Positions 26,301 through 35,581 are shown, counted from the stretch's first letter. The stretch is DNA of 55,511 bases from Patescibacteria group bacterium (GCA_018897195.1 JAHILH010000002.1:1-55511), one strand, 5' to 3'. Notes: generated from the sequence alone by a model not told the origin. Made by a program: numbers and translations.

Positions 26301-26702
26301 ATGTCAGAAGAAAAAAAAGACGTTGTTGTTCCAGAGAAATTTAAAACTTTGGTTGAAACAATCGAAAAAATGTCAGTTCTAGATTTATCAGAATTGGTAA
26401 GCATCTTAGAAGATAAATTCGGCGTTTCTGCTTCAGCTCCAGCTATGATGATGGCTGCTCCTGCAGCTGCTGGTGAAGCTGTTGAAGAAAAAGACAGCTT
26501 TGATATCGAGATCACAGAAGCTGGTGCTAACAAGATTGCAGTTATTAAAGCTGTAAGAGTTATCACTGAAATGGGTCTTAAAGAAGCAAAAGATTTAGTT
26601 GATGCAGCTCCAAAAATGGTAAAAGAAGGCGTAAAAAAAGCTGACGCTGAAAAAATTAAAGCTCAATTAGAAGAAGCTGGTGCAAAGGTAACTTTGAAAT
26701 AG
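26301..26702 (+). CDS. rplL: 50S ribosomal protein L7/L12
   Basis: This is the flexible stalk protein that recruits translation GTPases. It has an N-terminal dimerisation helix region ([20 protein letters not shown]), an Ala-rich hinge ([15 protein letters not shown]) and the conserved C-terminal domain ([20 protein letters not shown]). At 133 residues it is slightly longer than the E. coli protein. It shares the operon with rplJ and ends in an intrinsic terminator. Confidence 0.97.
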   Translation: MSEEKKDVVVPEKFKTLVETIEKMSVLDLSELVSILEDKFGVSASAPAMMMAAPAAAGEAVEEKDSFDIEITEAGANKIAVIKAVRVITEMGLKEAKDLVDAAPKMVKEGVKKADAEKIKAQLEEAGAKVTLK

Positions 26703-26720
26703 TTTTCATCCTATACGAAA

Positions 26721-26750
26721 AAAAGCATCCGCCTCGGTGGGTGCTTTTTT
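26721..26750 (+). terminator. Intrinsic terminator of rplL
   Basis: The stem AAAGCATCC/GGGTGCTTT is followed by T6. The following 26755-26924 is AT-rich spacer in which I see no gene. Confidence 0.85.
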
Positions 26751-26924
26751 GATTAAGGACCGTTTTTTGCTAATTTATAATTTTTTATTTTAAATATGTG
26801 AAAAACTACTAAAACAGTAAGGCTAAAAAACGCATTATTTATTAAAATAAAAGCATTATTTATACCTAATATTAAACAAAATATATCAAAAAAAGCCACA
26901 TTATTCATAAATAGAGCCTTTCTC

Positions 26925-26953
26925 TTGACAATAAAATAATATAACTATATAAT
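26925..26953 (+). promoter_or_regulatory. Consensus promoter of the infA-rpsI operon
   Basis: A perfect TTGACA (26925-26930), 17-nt spacer and TATAAT (26948-26953). It gives a ~90-nt AT-rich leader before infA and is the only perfect consensus promoter I find in the window. Confidence 0.85.
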
Positions 26954-27046
26954 TATTTTATAAATTAATAATATTTAAATATATTATAAGTTTACTGAAA
27001 GTTTTTGGTAAAGTTTTTTTGAATTTTACCGAATTTTTTTGTGTTA

Positions 27047-27301
27047 ATGAAGAAATATAAAAAAAAGGAAAAAGAGGCTGAAGTAATTGACTCTAAGGAT
27101 TTTGTCGAAGTTATCGGTGAAGTCGTAGAATTGATGCCAGCGTCGTCATTTAAAGTTTTGCTCCCTAACGGGCACGAAATATTAACGCATTTATCCGGTA
27201 AAATGAGAATGAATCGCATTCGCTTGTTGCCTGGTGATAGGGTTAAGGTCCAAATGAGTCCCTATGACTTAACAAAAGGACGTATCACTTTTAGAATGTA
27301 A
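27047..27301 (+). CDS. infA: Translation initiation factor IF-1
   Basis: IF-1 is an S1-like OB-fold protein that blocks the ribosomal A site during initiation. The core ([40 protein letters not shown]) is intact. A Lys/Glu-rich N-terminal extension of ~15 residues makes it 84 aa from the ATG at 27047, longer than the usual ~72. A GTG two codons upstream (27041) is possible but less likely. Confidence 0.95.
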   Translation: MKKYKKKEKEAEVIDSKDFVEVIGEVVELMPASSFKVLLPNGHEILTHLSGKMRMNRIRLLPGDRVKVQMSPYDLTKGRITFRM

Positions 27302-27316
27302 AAATTTATCAATAAT

Positions 27317-27430
27317 ATGAAAGTAAGAGCATCAGTAAAGAAAATTTGTAAAGAATGTAAGATTGTTCGCCGCAAAGGCAGAGTGAACGTTCTTTGTGCA
27401 GTAAAAAAACACAAGCAAAGACAAGGATAA
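27317..27430 (+). CDS. rpmJ: 50S ribosomal protein L36
   Basis: This 37-residue protein begins [19 protein letters not shown] and ends KKHKQRQG. It holds the zinc ligands Cys, Cys, Cys and His in the usual pattern (CKEC, VLC, KKH). It sits 15 nt after infA and 32 nt before rpsM. Confidence 0.95.
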   Translation: MKVRASVKKICKECKIVRRKGRVNVLCAVKKHKQRQG

Positions 27431-27462
27431 TTAAATTTTAAAGATTATAAATAGTAAACAAT

Positions 27463-27855
27463 ATGGCAGTTAGAATCGCAGGAGTTACAATTCCAGATAA
27501 CAAGAGAGCAGAAATTGCTTTGACTTATATTTTTGGTATTGGCTTGACCACATCAGTTAATATTTTAACCAGAACAAAAATCAACCCAGATACTAGAACT
27601 AAGGACTTGTCTGAAGACGAGGTGGCGAAATTGAGAGAAATTATTGAAAAGGAAATGCGCGTTGAGGGTGACTTGAAGCGAGACGTGGTTACAAATATTA
27701 AAAGATTAAAGGAAATCGGTTCTTACAGAGGTTTGAGACATATCAAGAGATTACCAGTGCGTGGACAAAGAACAAAGACAAACAGTCGAACAGTTCGTGG
27801 TAACGTACGTGGCCTAGCTGGATCCGGTCGAAAGAAGACTGATCAAAAAACATAA
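27463..27855 (+). CDS. rpsM: 30S ribosomal protein S13
   Basis: S13 sits in the head of the small subunit and contacts tRNA and 5S-side bridges. The 130 residues show the family start ([20 protein letters not shown]), the helix-two-turns-helix motif and the basic tail ([19 protein letters not shown]). It follows rpmJ in the standard order. Confidence 0.97.
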   Translation: MAVRIAGVTIPDNKRAEIALTYIFGIGLTTSVNILTRTKINPDTRTKDLSEDEVAKLREIIEKEMRVEGDLKRDVVTNIKRLKEIGSYRGLRHIKRLPVRGQRTKTNSRTVRGNVRGLAGSGRKKTDQKT

Positions 27856-27901
27856 GGTTTAACAAAGATACTTAAAAGAAATTTTATTATATAGATTAAT
27901 T

Positions 27902-28537
27902 ATGTCAGACGATAACACAACAAAAGAAGAGGTTTTAGAAAAGAAGGCTGTTAAGGTTGCAAAAACTAAAAAAGCTGAAAAAACAGAAAAACCTGAGAAG
28001 ATTGAAAAATCTGAAAATTCTGAGAAAGAAGAAAAAGAATTGGATATTTTAGCTGTGGGCAAAGACGCTCTTGGCATGGAAGAATTACCAGACGAAATCA
28101 AGAAGAAGATGGAAAAGAAAAAGGCAGAAGTAGCAAAAATCAGTAAGAAGGGTAAAAAGGCAGTTAAGAAAAAGAAAGTTCAACGAAAAGTAACAAGCGG
28201 CAAAGTTTTCATTAATGCCACTTATAATAATACAATCGTAAGCATTACTGATTTGCAAGGAAATGTTATTTCTTGGGCAAGCGCAGGTGTAGCTGGTTTT
28301 AAAGGACCAAAAAAATCTACTCCATACGCAGCGCAAATTATTTCTCGTTTGGCAGTTGGTAAAGCTAGAGAAGAATTCGGCTTAATGGATGTTGTTGTTT
28401 ACGTAAAAGGCGTAGGCACTGGTAGAGAATCAGCAATTAGATCATTGAATAATAACGGTTTAAATATAACTCAAATTAAAGATGTGACCCCTGTGCCACA
28501 TAACGGTTGTCGTCAAAGAAAACCTAGAAGAGTTTAA
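27902..28537 (+). CDS. rpsK: 30S ribosomal protein S11 with long charged N-terminal extension
   Basis: The conserved S11 domain occupies residues ~90-211 ([33 protein letters not shown]). In front of it lies a Lys/Glu-rich extension of ~85 residues with [15 protein letters not shown]-like low complexity, while the usual S11 is ~125-130 residues in total. No internal ATG gives a normal-length S11 start, and the extension stays in frame without interruption. It could be a disordered, rRNA- or protein-binding tail. Confidence 0.95.
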   Translation: MSDDNTTKEEVLEKKAVKVAKTKKAEKTEKPEKIEKSENSEKEEKELDILAVGKDALGMEELPDEIKKKMEKKKAEVAKISKKGKKAVKKKKVQRKVTSGKVFINATYNNTIVSITDLQGNVISWASAGVAGFKGPKKSTPYAAQIISRLAVGKAREEFGLMDVVVYVKGVGTGRESAIRSLNNNGLNITQIKDVTPVPHNGCRQRKPRRV

Positions 28538-28548
28538 AATAATTATAT

Positions 28549-29181
28549 ATGGGAAACATTCACGAACCAAAATGTAAAAAGTGTAGAAGAATCGGAGAAA
28601 AACTTTTTCTTAAGGGAGAAAGATGCAGTTCAACGAAATGTGCGATGGTAAAGAGAAATTATCCGCCAGGATTCCACGGTCAAAAAGGCAAGAAAAGAGC
28701 GAGTGACTATGGTGCACAGTTGAACGAGAAACAGAAAATCAGAAACACTTATAACTTAATGGAAAAACAATTTAAATTAACATTTGATAATGCTAAGAAA
28801 TTATCTGGTAACGTTGGTGAAAACTTCATCAGCTTATTGGAGACTAGATTGGACAATGTTATTTTCAGAGCTGGTTTTGCAAGTTCAAGACCGATGGCTC
28901 GTCAATTGGTTGGACATGGTTTGTTCACATTGAACGACAAGAAGATTGACATTCCTTCAGTGCAAGTTAAAACTGGAGATGTTATCAAGATTAAAGATAA
29001 TAAGAAAAACAGTCCGTTATTCAAGGATTTGGCAGAAAGATTGAAGAAGTATGATGTGCCAGGATGGTTGAATGTTGAATCTAAGGATGTAATCGCTGTG
29101 AAAATTCTACATAAGCCAGATTTGAAGGATGTAATGAGAAACTTGAATGTGCATGTGGTAGTGGAATATTACTCAAGATAA
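28549..29181 (+). CDS. rpsD: 30S ribosomal protein S4
   Basis: S4 is a primary 16S rRNA binder. At 210 residues it keeps an N-terminal zinc-type cysteine set (CKKC ... CSSTKC) and the S4 RNA-binding fold (LDNVIFRAGFASSRPMARQL). It starts 11 nt after rpsK without a Shine-Dalgarno sequence. Confidence 0.97.
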   Translation: MGNIHEPKCKKCRRIGEKLFLKGERCSSTKCAMVKRNYPPGFHGQKGKKRASDYGAQLNEKQKIRNTYNLMEKQFKLTFDNAKKLSGNVGENFISLLETRLDNVIFRAGFASSRPMARQLVGHGLFTLNDKKIDIPSVQVKTGDVIKIKDNKKNSPLFKDLAERLKKYDVPGWLNVESKDVIAVKILHKPDLKDVMRNLNVHVVVEYYSR

Positions 29182-29225
29182 ATTTAATTCTAATTTATTC
29201 ATAGCTACGAATCAAATTGTAGTTT

Positions 29226-29954
29226 TTGAAAAACAATATGCAAATTGCTTTACCAAACAAAATAGATTTTAAAAAAGGTACTAATGAGAATGAAGGTCAA
29301 ATCATTATCGAACCTTGTTTTCCAGGCTATGGTATCACTTTGGGCAATGCGCTAAGGAGAGTTGTTCTTTCATCTCTACCAGGTGCAGCCCCAATCGGTA
29401 TCAAAATCAAGAATGTGGATCATGAGTTTTCAGCTTTGCCACATTTGAAAGAGGATGTATTGGAGTTTGTATTAAATTTGAAACAATTAAGATTAAAACA
29501 TTTCGGTGAAGGTGTGGAGAAGTTGGAATTGAAAGTGCATGGTGAAAAACAGATTACAGCTGGTGATATTGCGAAGAATGCAAATATTGAGATCGTTAAC
29601 CCGGAATTAGTATTGGGTCATATTACAAGCATGGAAGGGAATTTGGACGCAGAAATCTACGTTGGCAAGGGCATGGGATATGAATCAGTTGAAGCGAGAT
29701 TGCAAAAGAGTGATGAAATCGGTTACATTGAAGTTGATTCTATTTTTTCTCCAGTATTGAGCGCCAGCGTAAGCGTTGAAAACGTTCGTGTTGGTAAAAT
29801 GACAAACTGGGAAAAATTGATTTTGACAGTTAGAACTGATGGTACAATTACACCAGATAAAGCTTTCGAAGAATCAGTAGAAATTTTGAAAGAACAATTC
29901 GGTGCTTTGAACATCGGTGGCGCAGCTACAGAAGAGGTTGCTAGCGAAGAATAA
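29226..29954 (+). CDS. rpoA: RNA polymerase alpha subunit, N-terminal domain only
   Basis: The alpha subunit dimerises to start RNA polymerase assembly. The 242 residues cover the full N-terminal domain (GYGITLGNALRRVVLSSLPG, LKEDVLEFVLNLKQL, GKMTNWEKLILTVRTDGTI) and stop with a short acidic tail (EEVASEE). The usual ~80-residue C-terminal domain, which binds UP elements and activators, is absent. The stop is clean and rplQ follows after 27 nt, so this is not a visible frameshift. Promoter use in this organism would then depend on core promoter elements. Confidence 0.96.
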   Translation: MKNNMQIALPNKIDFKKGTNENEGQIIIEPCFPGYGITLGNALRRVVLSSLPGAAPIGIKIKNVDHEFSALPHLKEDVLEFVLNLKQLRLKHFGEGVEKLELKVHGEKQITAGDIAKNANIEIVNPELVLGHITSMEGNLDAEIYVGKGMGYESVEARLQKSDEIGYIEVDSIFSPVLSASVSVENVRVGKMTNWEKLILTVRTDGTITPDKAFEESVEILKEQFGALNIGGAATEEVASEE

Positions 29955-29981
29955 GATAATTAAGGAATTTAATATAATCAA

Positions 29982-30332
29982 ATGAGACACAGAGTAAAAA
30001 CTAAAACATTAGATAGAGAAAAATCACCAAGAGAATTGATGCTTAGAAACATGGCTTCAAGCGTTGTTATGTATGAAAAAATTCAGACAACAACTGTGAA
30101 GGCAAAAGTGGTAAGATCATTGGTTGAAAAGTATATTAGCGTTGCCAAGAAAGGTGATTTAGCTAGTCGTAGAAAATTAATTGCAGAATTGCCGCAAAAA
30201 ATGGCAGTGATGAAGTTGATGGATGTTTTGGGTGCAAAATATAAGGAAGTGCAAGGTGGTTATACCAGAATCGTTAAAATCGGCAACCGAAAGGGTGATG
30301 GCGCTGAAATTTCACAAATTGAATTAGTATAA
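29982..30332 (+). CDS. rplQ: 50S ribosomal protein L17
   Basis: The 116 residues begin with MRHRVKTKTLDREKSPRELM and contain the KVVRSLVEKYIS helix of the family. L17 lines the exit-tunnel side of the large subunit. It is in its usual position after rpoA. Confidence 0.96.
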   Translation: MRHRVKTKTLDREKSPRELMLRNMASSVVMYEKIQTTTVKAKVVRSLVEKYISVAKKGDLASRRKLIAELPQKMAVMKLMDVLGAKYKEVQGGYTRIVKIGNRKGDGAEISQIELV

Positions 30333-30355
30333 ATAAATAGTTTTAAATAATATAT

Positions 30356-30712
30356 ATGATTAAGGCAGAAAGAAAATTACATAAAATTGATTGTACTGAC
30401 CAAGCTGTTGGCAGAGTAGCAAGTGAAATTGCTATCCTTTTACGAGGCAAAAATAAACCGGAATTTCAACCACATATTGATGCTGGTGATATTGTTGAAG
30501 TAACTAACGTTGATAAGTTCAAATTTACAGGTAAGAAATTGGACCAGAAGAAATATTTTAGTTATTCAGGTTACCAAAGTGGTTTGAAAGAAAAGAAAAT
30601 GAGCGTAGTGAATGAAAAAGACCCAGGTGATATTTTGAAAAGAGCGGTTAGAGACATGTTGCCTCCAGTTAAATTTAGAGTTGATATGTTAAGAAGATTA
30701 ATTATTCGATAA
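30356..30712 (+). CDS. rplM: 50S ribosomal protein L13 (short)
   Basis: L13 is an early-assembly 23S rRNA-binding protein. The core (QAVGRVASEIAILLRGKNKP, GDIVEVTNVDKFKFTGKK) is clear. At 118 residues it lacks the C-terminal ~25 residues of the usual ~142-residue protein. It pairs with rpsI, with a 4-nt gap. Confidence 0.95.
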   Translation: MIKAERKLHKIDCTDQAVGRVASEIAILLRGKNKPEFQPHIDAGDIVEVTNVDKFKFTGKKLDQKKYFSYSGYQSGLKEKKMSVVNEKDPGDILKRAVRDMLPPVKFRVDMLRRLIIR

Positions 30713-30716
30713 AATT

Positions 30717-31193
30717 ATGAATTTAGAAGAAAATACAACAAAAGACGTAACAGATTTAGCTGAGGTAGAGGCACCAATCGGATCAGATGAAATCGTGAAG
30801 TTTAAGGGTAAATACACCGAAACTGTTGGTCGTCGAAAGACTTCCGTAGCTCGTGTTCGTGTTTACAAAAACGGTAACGGTTTTGTGATGGTTAACGACC
30901 AAAAATTAGTGAACTATTTTGCTAATGATAAAGTTGTAGTTGTAAGACAACCATTAAAATTAACAAGTCATTTACGAGATTTAAATATTTCTATTATTAC
31001 CAATGGTGGTGGATTGAAAGGTCAAGCGGAAGCAATCAGACACGGTATCGCCAGAGCCTTGGTAGAAATCGAGCCAGAAGTAAAAGATTCTATCAAATCA
31101 AAAGGTTGGTTGACAAGAGATGCAAGAAGAAAGGAAAGAAAGAAGCCAGGTTTGAAGAAAGCGAGAAAAGCGCCACAATGGTCAAAACGTTAA
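30717..31193 (+). CDS. rpsI: 30S ribosomal protein S9 with N-terminal extension
   Basis: S9 reaches the P-site tRNA with its basic tail. The conserved part starts at about residue 33 (TETVGRRKTSVARVRVYKNG) and ends in the family tail (KARKAPQWSKR). An acidic ~30-residue extension at the N-terminus makes it 158 residues, against the usual ~130. It is the last gene of the operon and a terminator follows. Confidence 0.96.
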   Translation: MNLEENTTKDVTDLAEVEAPIGSDEIVKFKGKYTETVGRRKTSVARVRVYKNGNGFVMVNDQKLVNYFANDKVVVVRQPLKLTSHLRDLNISIITNGGGLKGQAEAIRHGIARALVEIEPEVKDSIKSKGWLTRDARRKERKKPGLKKARKAPQWSKR

Positions 31194-31214
31194 AAATCAA
31201 ACGATTATATATAA

Positions 31215-31243
31215 AAAATCCTCTAGAAATAGAGGATTTTTTT
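31215..31243 (+). terminator. Terminator of the ribosomal protein operon
   Basis: The stem AAAATCCTCT/AGAGGATTTT with a 6-nt loop runs into a T-run. Confidence 0.9.
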
Positions 31244-31388
31244 ATTAGGCAATTTTTAATCTTTTTTTAATTATGATGTAATATGATATTAACATCCTCG
31301 TAAGTTTGTTCAGATAAATAGTTTACATATTAATAAAATTTCGAGATATTTCATATAAGAAATATTTCACCTTTTTAAATTTGATTAT

Positions 31389-33734
31389 ATGAAACAAGCG
31401 ACTTTTAAAAAAATGAGTAAAAAATTCAAAGACTCTTTGGCTGCGGTGATGATTTTCACGCTAGTCATGAGTCTTTTTTCATTGAGCTTTGTTACAACTT
31501 CTTTGGCTACGGCTCAATCTACATTTACGGCGTCTGAAACAGTTCCTAATTCCGCAGTCGGCGCTGATACGCAAGCCGCAGTTGCGGCAACCACGGTTGC
31601 TAATATAACTAGTTCGGAAGCAGGCTTAGAGGCGATAACCGGCATAGTTGGGTATACTGTAAGTACTGGTGCGGCTGGCGATATTGTCTTCACGCATACA
31701 GGGACAGCCATTGATGGTAATCCGGTCTATGAAGAAGATCTTGATGGAAATGGCACATATGATGATGTGGTGGCCAATATTGCTAATACTGATAGTGTGG
31801 TTGGTAATGCCGCCGTGCAATCACAGACAGACATTACGATTGATACCGCCTTTGCCGATGGTCATACCTTGGTTATTGATAATTGTACGATTTCATTTAC
31901 TGATGGCGCTGTCGTTGATACTGATTGTTCAGATGATGCTGCTGCCGTGGATACAACTGCTGCGGGTAGTTATGACACCGCTGTCGAACAGGCTGATTAT
32001 CTAGCTACTTTTAGTGGCTTGGATAATTATGCATTTAGCAATGGAGCTGGAGCTGGAGATGCGGTATTTCGAATTACGCATTCAACTGTAGCCGTAGATG
32101 GTAATCCAGCTGAAAGCAGTGGAATAACAGATGCCGACGGTAGGGTAACGGCTGCAGTTGTGGTTGCTGGTGAGGCGATGATTCAGTCAGTTAATACAAT
32201 TGCTATCACGGGCGATATCACTAGTGGAGCAAAGATAAGGTTTAATGGAGTTTTGGTAATTACGTTTACCGGAAATACTTCAACAGATACGGATGCTAGT
32301 AATGACACGGCTTCAATTAGTCCTTTTCAAAGCGCGGGCGCTCAGGTTGATACTGTAACCCCTGCAAATATTGAAGTGGGCGATGTTTTTACGGTCACAA
32401 TTGGTGGCACTGATTATGTAGCTACTGCCACTGCGGCGACTGTTCTGAATATTGTGGAGTTATTGCAACCCTTAGTTGATGCTGATGCAGCGGTGACCTG
32501 TACTGAAGATGACACTAAAATTACTTGTACTGCTGATACGGCTGGCACTGCATTTACTTTGACGGCAGCGGCTGTTAATGCAACCGACATTGCTCAAGAA
32601 GTGACATTTACTCCCTCCAGCGTTGTTAGCAGCGAAACGTTTAATGTGGTAATAAATGGCACTACTTATAGCTTTAAGGCGACCGCGGCGACTGCGCAAA
32701 ATGTTGTTGAGGGTTTGCAACCTTTGATTGATGCGAATGCGGCTGTGACTTGTACCGAGGATGACGTTATGGTTATTTGTGTGGCGGATGTGGCTGGTAC
32801 TGCTTTTACTTATAGCGCTAGTGTTACCGAGGCGCCATCATCTGGCGGTGTTATTACACCTACGCCCTTACCGCCAATAGTTACAGCAGTCAATGTTCCG
32901 TTGACAATCTCGACAGGACAATCAGGGACAATGACGTTAACCTTTGAAGATGCTACTATGATAAAGATTGAGGTGCCAAAGGGTGCAGTCGCCGGTCTGA
33001 CGACGTTTAATGTGGAAATGAGTATGGCAACTGGCAATGAGATGCCAGCAAGTGGCACGGTAGCTGTCTTGGTTGGAAATAAAATTTTCAATATTAATGC
33101 CAGGGATAGTAAGCATAATATTGTAAAAAATTTTTCCGGCGATTTAGTTGTAACTGTTTCTTTGCCAGAATTAACCACTAATACATCGGGCCTAGGTGTG
33201 TATTGGCTTAATGAGGTGAGCGGACTATGGGTTTTGGTGCCAGGCGCAGATTTCGCAAGCACTGCTGGTTTGGTTACCTTTAGCATAAGTCATTTAACTA
33301 AGTTTGCAGCGATAAACGCAATTAATACACCTGGGCTAATTTCAACTCCAGGCGGAACTAGTGTTTCTGTCGAAGAGCCAACTTTGATTAGTAAGAAAAT
33401 TTATACTGATGGTACCTTGGTACGAACCCCAGACAAGAGAATTTATGTAATTATTAGTGGCAAGCTACAACATATAACAACTTTGCAAGAACTTATTCAG
33501 TATATTGGCAAAAAAATTATCAATGTTGGTTATGGCAATCTTGGTGGCTATGAAAAAATTGTTCCAGCGGCAAAGAAGTATGCTGATGGCACTCTACTTC
33601 GCGCCACTAACAAGAAGATCTATGTCGTTATGAATGGCAAAAAGAAGCAAGTTATGAATCTGGTTGAATTGCGAGCAAAACATGCTAATAAACCAATTCA
33701 TAATGTTTCTGAAAGTATTTTGGGTCAATATTAA
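31389..33734 (+). CDS. Secreted repeat protein (781 aa) with C-terminal duplicated motif
   Basis: A hydrophobic N-terminus (SLAAVMIFTLVMSLFSLSFV) is followed by an Ala/Thr/Asp-rich acidic beta region. Two tandem units of ~80 residues occur near 325-470 (each with GTxYxxxATAAT, QPLxDAxAAVTCTEDD). A ~140-residue domain follows (~505-640, with LTISTGQSGTMTLTFEDAT, resembling ZU5/GAIN-flank beta domains). The tail (~665-781) has two copies of a motif of the form YxDGTLxRxxxKxIYVxxxGKxxxxxxxxEL, a unit I associate with CPR secreted proteins. No enzyme motif is seen. It probably acts on the cell surface. A perfect hairpin terminator follows. Confidence 0.75.
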   Translation: MKQATFKKMSKKFKDSLAAVMIFTLVMSLFSLSFVTTSLATAQSTFTASETVPNSAVGADTQAAVAATTVANITSSEAGLEAITGIVGYTVSTGAAGDIVFTHTGTAIDGNPVYEEDLDGNGTYDDVVANIANTDSVVGNAAVQSQTDITIDTAFADGHTLVIDNCTISFTDGAVVDTDCSDDAAAVDTTAAGSYDTAVEQADYLATFSGLDNYAFSNGAGAGDAVFRITHSTVAVDGNPAESSGITDADGRVTAAVVVAGEAMIQSVNTIAITGDITSGAKIRFNGVLVITFTGNTSTDTDASNDTASISPFQSAGAQVDTVTPANIEVGDVFTVTIGGTDYVATATAATVLNIVELLQPLVDADAAVTCTEDDTKITCTADTAGTAFTLTAAAVNATDIAQEVTFTPSSVVSSETFNVVINGTTYSFKATAATAQNVVEGLQPLIDANAAVTCTEDDVMVICVADVAGTAFTYSASVTEAPSSGGVITPTPLPPIVTAVNVPLTISTGQSGTMTLTFEDATMIKIEVPKGAVAGLTTFNVEMSMATGNEMPASGTVAVLVGNKIFNINARDSKHNIVKNFSGDLVVTVSLPELTTNTSGLGVYWLNEVSGLWVLVPGADFASTAGLVTFSISHLTKFAAINAINTPGLISTPGGTSVSVEEPTLISKKIYTDGTLVRTPDKRIYVIISGKLQHITTLQELIQYIGKKIINVGYGNLGGYEKIVPAAKKYADGTLLRATNKKIYVVMNGKKKQVMNLVELRAKHANKPIHNVSESILGQY

Positions 33735-33753
33735 AAAGGCTTAAAATAAGTAT

Positions 33754-33789
33754 AAATACGTCTCATTACGATGAGACGTATTTATTTTG
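33754..33789 (+). terminator. Intrinsic terminator of the 31389 gene
   Basis: A 13-bp perfect stem (AAATACGTCTCAT/ATGAGACGTATTT) with a TACG loop, followed by a T-rich stretch. It lies upstream of and partly overlaps the -35 region of the next gene. Confidence 0.85.
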
Positions 33790-33823
33790 TCTTAAAAGCA
33801 AAATATGCTATAATATATCCACA
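33787..33823 (+). promoter_or_regulatory. Promoter of the 33841 gene with abutting DnaA-box-like site
   Basis: TTGTCT (33787-33792), 16-nt spacer, then extended -10 TGCTATAAT (hexamer 33809-33814). ATATCCACA (33815-33823) follows directly. It is one base from the DnaA box and in the opposite orientation to the related sites at 4540, 5480, 38744 and 40719. Confidence 0.5.
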
Positions 33824-33840
33824 AGTAAATAATCCCCAAA

Positions 33841-35535
33841 ATGAAGTCAAAAATTTTATATTTCAATCTGGCTATTTTTATTATAGTGGCAGCCTCTGTG
33901 TTCGCGGCTGGTTTTTTGTTGATAAAAAGCACATTGCCGACCTCAGCTGCTGATACTGACACGACAACAATTGATGATAAGGTACCTCCCGTTATTTCTA
34001 ATATTAAAATTGAAAACACAACAGCAACTTCAACGGAAATTTCATGGGAGACTGATGAGAATGCCGATTCGATGATTAATTTTGGCCTGGATAAGCGCTA
34101 TGGTGTTGAGCGTGAGCCGCGAGCTGACAAGATTAAACATACTATTCTTTTGGAAGATTTATTGCCGGGGCAGAATTATTATTTTCGAGCTATTTCAACT
34201 GATGCAGTTGGAAATCAAGGTATTTCTAATGATTTTAGTTTTTTAACTACTGGTGAAAGTAATAATAACGTCAGTTTGGATAGTAAAACTGGTTACGCAG
34301 CCAAGATATTGGAAACTGGTTTTGGTGGCTTGCGTGAGAAGATATTAGAATTGGGCAAAGGTGGCTTGAGCGCGGTGGAGAAAGAACAATTATTAAATAT
34401 GGTGGATGAGTTAGCCAAAGAGGTAAGCTTGGATAAGGGCTATAAGGATAGTCGTATTGGCGACCAGGCAGAAAATATTACGAACCAAATTGTGGAAAAT
34501 ATCGGTCAAATTACCAGTGAAGGTGACTTGAAAGAAATTGATCAGGCAGTCAAGCAAAGAGCAGCGGAAATTTCTAAGCCACCAGAGATTATTTTGGATA
34601 ATGCAACTGTAGAGGTCGGCATTGATTATGCGATTATTTCTTGGGCGACCGATCGAGAAGCAAACTCAATGGTGTCAATTGCTAAAGAGGGTGACTATGA
34701 ACCAGATGCCGAAGATCCATATGTTTGGAAAGAGGGCGAGCCAACTGAATATGTTCTAGGACATCAAATAACGATAACTGGTTTGATACCGTCAATGGTT
34801 TATCATTTCCAAGTATCATCAGCTGATGAAATGGGCATGACTGGCAAGAGCTCGGACAAGAGTTTTAAAACTAAATCAGTAGCTCCGGAGATTTATAATG
34901 TGCATACGTCTAAAATTGAAGAAGAGTCAGCCACGATTGGTTTTATGACCAATGTGCCATGTTCAGCTATTATCGAGTACAAAAATTTAAATACCAACGA
35001 AACAAAGATGGAAGGTAACTCTTCATTTTTGACAGTACACTCTGTGCATTTGAAGAATTTAACCTTTGATACTTATTATTCTGTTATTGTTCGAGTTGAG
35101 AGTGAATCCGGCGAAAAGGCGGTGAGTGCGCCAATTACCTTTATCACCATCAAGGATGAGTATGCGCCCGTAATCACTAAAGTAAACACTGAGTCAACAC
35201 TTTATCCTGGTTCGGAGAATAAAGTCCAAACTATTGCTAACTGGTGGACAGATGAGCCAGCTAAGTGTCAATTGTTTTATCACCAAGGCTTAATATCAGC
35301 TGATGAGCCATCAGCCTTGCCTATTGAGGATGGTTATAATTTGAAACACGTGGAAGTAATGACTAACTTTTTACCAGCTAGTGTTTATAAATATTGGATT
35401 ATTTGTGAAGATTCAGCAAGGAATAAAAAGAAGTCTGACGATTTTACAATGTTAACGCCGAGTCAAGAAGAAAGTATCATCGATATTATTATCAAGAACT
35501 TTGAGCAACAGTTTAGTTGGCTTAAGAAGAAATAG
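33841..35535 (+). CDS. Secreted fibronectin-III-like domain protein (564 aa)
   Basis: One N-terminal TM/signal (LAIFIIVAASVFAAGFLLI) is followed by four FN3-like domains (~46-140, ~247-345, ~346-430, ~437-545) with the purple-acid-phosphatase-like N-terminal signature (ATSTEISWETDENADSMINF). A helical, charged segment (~150-245) separates the first two. The C-terminus is an amphipathic helix (IIDIIIKNFEQQFSWLKKK). It precedes an ABC ATPase/permease pair by ~55 nt and may be transcribed with it, so it could be a partner or substrate of that exporter. This is inferred from position only. Confidence 0.75.
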   Translation: MKSKILYFNLAIFIIVAASVFAAGFLLIKSTLPTSAADTDTTTIDDKVPPVISNIKIENTTATSTEISWETDENADSMINFGLDKRYGVEREPRADKIKHTILLEDLLPGQNYYFRAISTDAVGNQGISNDFSFLTTGESNNNVSLDSKTGYAAKILETGFGGLREKILELGKGGLSAVEKEQLLNMVDELAKEVSLDKGYKDSRIGDQAENITNQIVENIGQITSEGDLKEIDQAVKQRAAEISKPPEIILDNATVEVGIDYAIISWATDREANSMVSIAKEGDYEPDAEDPYVWKEGEPTEYVLGHQITITGLIPSMVYHFQVSSADEMGMTGKSSDKSFKTKSVAPEIYNVHTSKIEEESATIGFMTNVPCSAIIEYKNLNTNETKMEGNSSFLTVHSVHLKNLTFDTYYSVIVRVESESGEKAVSAPITFITIKDEYAPVITKVNTESTLYPGSENKVQTIANWWTDEPAKCQLFYHQGLISADEPSALPIEDGYNLKHVEVMTNFLPASVYKYWIICEDSARNKKKSDDFTMLTPSQEESIIDIIIKNFEQQFSWLKKK

Positions 35536-35543
35536 AATTAATG

Positions 35544-35581
35544 CTCCCTCACCCCAGCCCTCTCCCGGCGGGGCGAGGGAG
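35544..35581. repeat. GC-rich palindromic repeat, copy 2
   Basis: CTCCCTCACCCCAGCCC... ending GGGGCGAGGGAG lies nine bases after the FN3 gene stop and ten before the ABC ATPase ATG. It differs from the reverse complement of 43188-43225 at one base. Confidence 0.85.

Noticed and set aside
27041-27046. GTG start of infA
   Set aside because: The ATG two codons later gives the same protein and is more usual.
25493-33925. Further TGTTGATAA words at 25493-25501 and 33917-33925
   Set aside because: The first lies inside the MITE-like element and the second in coding sequence; neither follows a -10 box. They show that the word can occur by chance in this AT-rich DNA.
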